A stretch of 22,285 bases of DNA from Muribaculaceae bacterium (lineage in GTDB: Bacteria; Bacteroidota; Bacteroidia; Bacteroidales; Muribaculaceae), in the NCBI GenBank assembly GCA_009775375.1, contig VSPO01000050.1, positions 1 through 22,285 of the forward strand, read 5' to 3'. The position numbers and the translations under genes were made by a program. The first letter of the stretch is position 1; each line of letters begins with the position of its first letter. The notes under the pieces are model-generated. The model was not told the DNA's origin. It did no database searches and was given only the letters and a program-made list of their open reading frames with translations. Below, piece by piece: positions 20,778 through 22,285 of this stretch.

Positions 20778-21346
20778 CAGTTGACTTTTATAAGTTCCAC
20801 TTCAAAAATAAGTGCTGCATTGGGAGGGATTGCTCCCGGTGCTCCCTGTTCGCCATAAGCGAGGTTGGAGGGGATGTAGAACACCGTCTTGCCCCCCTCT
20901 TTCATGAGCTGAAGGCCTTCGGTCCAGCCGGGGATGACGCGGTTGAGGGGGAAGGTGGCCGGTTCGCCGCGGGCTACGGAGCTGTCGAAGACAGTGCCGT
21001 CGGTGAGGCGGCCTGTGTAGTGCACGGTCACGTTGTCAGTGGCCACGGGGCTTGCGCCGGTGCCCTCTTTCATTACGGCATATTTCAGGCCTGAAGCGGT
21101 CATGACGTATGTTGAGTCGGAAGGGGTCTCGCTTTTCTTAACCTCGTCGCTGAAGAATGCGGGGCCATATTTAGTGGTGTCGTTGGCCTCGGCCACGGTC
21201 ACTTCCTCAGAAAGGTTGGCGGCCTCTTCGGCTATCTCGGCAACGCTGTCGGCGGATGTAGACTTGCCGCTGTTGCAGGATGAAAGGCTCCCTATGGAGA
21301 TGAGAGCCAGGGCAGCGAAAGCTGCCGGAATGAAACGTTTCTTCAT
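20777..21346 (-). CDS. FKBP-type peptidyl-prolyl cis-trans isomerase, lipoprotein
   Basis: 189 residues. Lipoprotein signal MKKRFIPAAFAALALISIGS then LSSC (C24). After an acidic linker (about 25-85), a single FKBP domain spans about 90-189: ASGLKYAVMKEGTG, VTVHYTGRLTDGTVFDSS, RVIPGWTEGLQLMKEGGKTV, and LAYGEQGAPGAIPPNAALIF. The active-site residues of the family (Y in HYTG, FDSS, VIPGW, Y in LAYG, and the final F in LIFEVELI) are present. It should catalyse prolyl isomerisation of proteins in the periplasm or at the outer membrane. The domain is about 87% identical over 84 residues to that of the upstream neighbour, indicating a tandem duplication. It starts 5 nt after that gene. Confidence 0.92.
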   Translation of the reverse strand: MKKRFIPAAFAALALISIGSLSSCNSGKSTSADSVAEIAEEAANLSEEVTVAEANDTTKYGPAFFSDEVKKSETPSDSTYVMTASGLKYAVMKEGTGASPVATDNVTVHYTGRLTDGTVFDSSVARGEPATFPLNRVIPGWTEGLQLMKEGGKTVFYIPSNLAYGEQGAPGAIPPNAALIFEVELIKVN

Positions 21347-21351
21347 TTTGA

Positions 21352-21939
21352 TTATTTGTTGACTTTGATTAGTTCCACTTCAAAAATGAGGGTAGAGTGG
21401 GGAGGGATTGCGTTGGGCACTCCCTGCGCGCCGTAGGCAAGGTCGGAGGGGATGAAGAATACGTTCTTGCCGCCCTCTTTCATGAGCTGGAGGCCTTCGG
21501 TCCAGCCGGGAATCACGCGGTTGAGGGGGAAGGTGGCGGGCTCGCCACGGCTTACGGAGCTGTCGAAGACGGTGCCGTCGAGCAGGCGGCCGGTGTAGTG
21601 CACGGTCACTTCGTCTGTGGCTGAGGGGCTTGCACCGGTGCCCTCTTTCTCTACGATATACTGCAGGCCGGATTCCGTTGATTTCACGTTATCCTTCTTG
21701 AGGTTTTCGGCGAGGAATTTTTCGCCTACGGATTTGATTTCAGCCGTCTTCCTTTCCGTGAGTTCCTGAAGATACTCCTGAATAAGTTTGTTGGCCTCTT
21801 CGGGGGGCATTTCGGTTTCTTTGCCGTCGAAAGCGGCGTCGATAGCCCTTTTGAAGTCGTCTTTATTCAGATTTTCAACGCCCATAGCGCGGAGCTGCTG
21901 TCCCAGGGCCATGCCCCAGGCATAACTAAGTTTGTCCAT
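21352..21939 (-). CDS. FKBP-type peptidyl-prolyl cis-trans isomerase with N-terminal dimerisation domain, no signal peptide
   Basis: 195 residues. Residues 1-85 are the helical FKBP N-terminal domain (MDKLSYAWGMALGQQLRAMG, with further helices over about 24-65). Residues about 108-195 are a complete FKBP domain (VTVHYTGRLLDGTVFDSS, RVIPGWTEGLQLMKEGGKNV, LAYGAQGVPNAIPPHSTLIF). The layout matches FklB/Mip-type proteins. No signal peptide is seen, so it should be cytoplasmic, unlike its lipoprotein neighbours. It is the first gene of the unit; no TTTG/TAnnTTTG promoter was found upstream (only TATTTTTTG, one base too long and too close to the ATG). The start at 21939 places the domain's usual first helix directly at the N-terminus. 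Confidence 0.92.
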   Translation of the reverse strand: MDKLSYAWGMALGQQLRAMGVENLNKDDFKRAIDAAFDGKETEMPPEEANKLIQEYLQELTERKTAEIKSVGEKFLAENLKKDNVKSTESGLQYIVEKEGTGASPSATDEVTVHYTGRLLDGTVFDSSVSRGEPATFPLNRVIPGWTEGLQLMKEGGKNVFFIPSDLAYGAQGVPNAIPPHSTLIFEVELIKVNK

Positions 21940-22285
21940 TTCAAAAAATACGTTTATGCTCCCGATGGAGCTATATTAATAATAAAGAAGTCATTGTTTT
22001 CTCCCGCTAAAAGAAGAAAACAATCCACCTTAATAGATATAACGTCCGACGAAAAGAAATGTTATTAAAAGCTTCGTCGAAACAGCTTGATTGGGTACGG
22101 TTTCGCCATTTAAAATTGCCTCCGCTTTTTTCGGAAAATATAATACTTTCATGGAGAACATGTCCTTATTTGGAATGTTGATTTTGATAAAGATTGGCCA
22201 TGTTCCGAGGTAGCTACTTAGGTATCTAACTCGCATAAATGCCCGATAATCAATATGTATAATCTTCGTTCTCTACATCAATATG
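21940..22285 (-). other. AT-rich end of window with one doubtful 68-residue ORF (22030-22236)
   Basis: No recognised gene. On the minus strand, ATG 22236 opens MRVRYLSSYLGTWPIFIKIN and runs to a stop at 22030, ending KLLITFLFVGRYIY. It matches no family known to me and may be chance or a relic. The promoter of the FKBP unit should lie in this stretch but is not evident. An ATG falls exactly on the last three bases (22283-22285), with no way to judge it. Confidence 0.25.

Noticed and set aside
1..22285. CRISPR array, tRNA or rRNA genes
   Set aside because: No regularly spaced repeats and no tRNA- or rRNA-like segments were seen; the only tandem repeats are the 12-bp linker repeat and the three peptide modules.

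Overview
The window looks like a piece of a Bacteroidales chromosome, plausibly a gut Muribaculaceae-type organism (the family is an inference). Reasons: promoters fit the Bacteroidetes pattern TTTG-N19/20-TAnnTTTG (upstream of gyrB, of a lipoprotein unit and of a TonB-domain gene); Shine-Dalgarno sites are not evident; and the gene content is typical (TonB-dependent-receptor-like outer-membrane protein, AsmA protein, ECF sigma linked to an outer-membrane barrel, DUF4377-like lipoprotein, FKBP lipoproteins).

Layout. (1) 1-4060 is AT-rich and accessory. It holds a double-glycine-leader peptide precursor with three repeated CxC...GAGQ modules, a TonB-receptor-like outer-membrane protein, a 157-bp palindromic MITE, and a dead IS5-type insertion sequence nested in an older repeat. 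(2) 4200-7115 is gyrB plus a shortened, residue-poor relative of ApgM-type phosphoglycerate mutase. (3) 7116-7900 is a scar: a gene start split by a second MITE copy and cut off by an IS66 transposase fragment. (4) 7921-14359, minus strand, holds an AsmA protein followed 2 nt later by a HAD hydrolase-AroB fusion, and a separate GltD-like oxidoreductase. (5) 14469-16274 is one continuous ORF joining an ECF sigma factor, a transmembrane helix, a low-complexity linker and a C-terminal outer-membrane-barrel-like domain. (6) 16314-19020 is AT-rich again: a lipoprotein unit, a DUF4377-like lipoprotein and a Cys-rich small protein, each apparently carrying a 1-2 nt indel in a simple-sequence tract. 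(7) 19059-19549 is a small secreted TonB-C-domain protein. (8) 19635-21939, minus strand, is a four-gene unit of three FKBP-related proteins and a small lipoprotein, closed by a strong bidirectional terminator.

How the genes relate: the core genes (gyrB, aroB, gltD, FKBPs) are housekeeping. The best candidates for undescribed biology are the multi-core peptide precursor beside a TonB-receptor-like protein, whose maturation genes, if any, lie left of the window, and the single-chain sigma/membrane/barrel protein, which could physically link the outer membrane to transcription. Two MITE copies are informative because removing each at its TA target restores a sensible gene reading.
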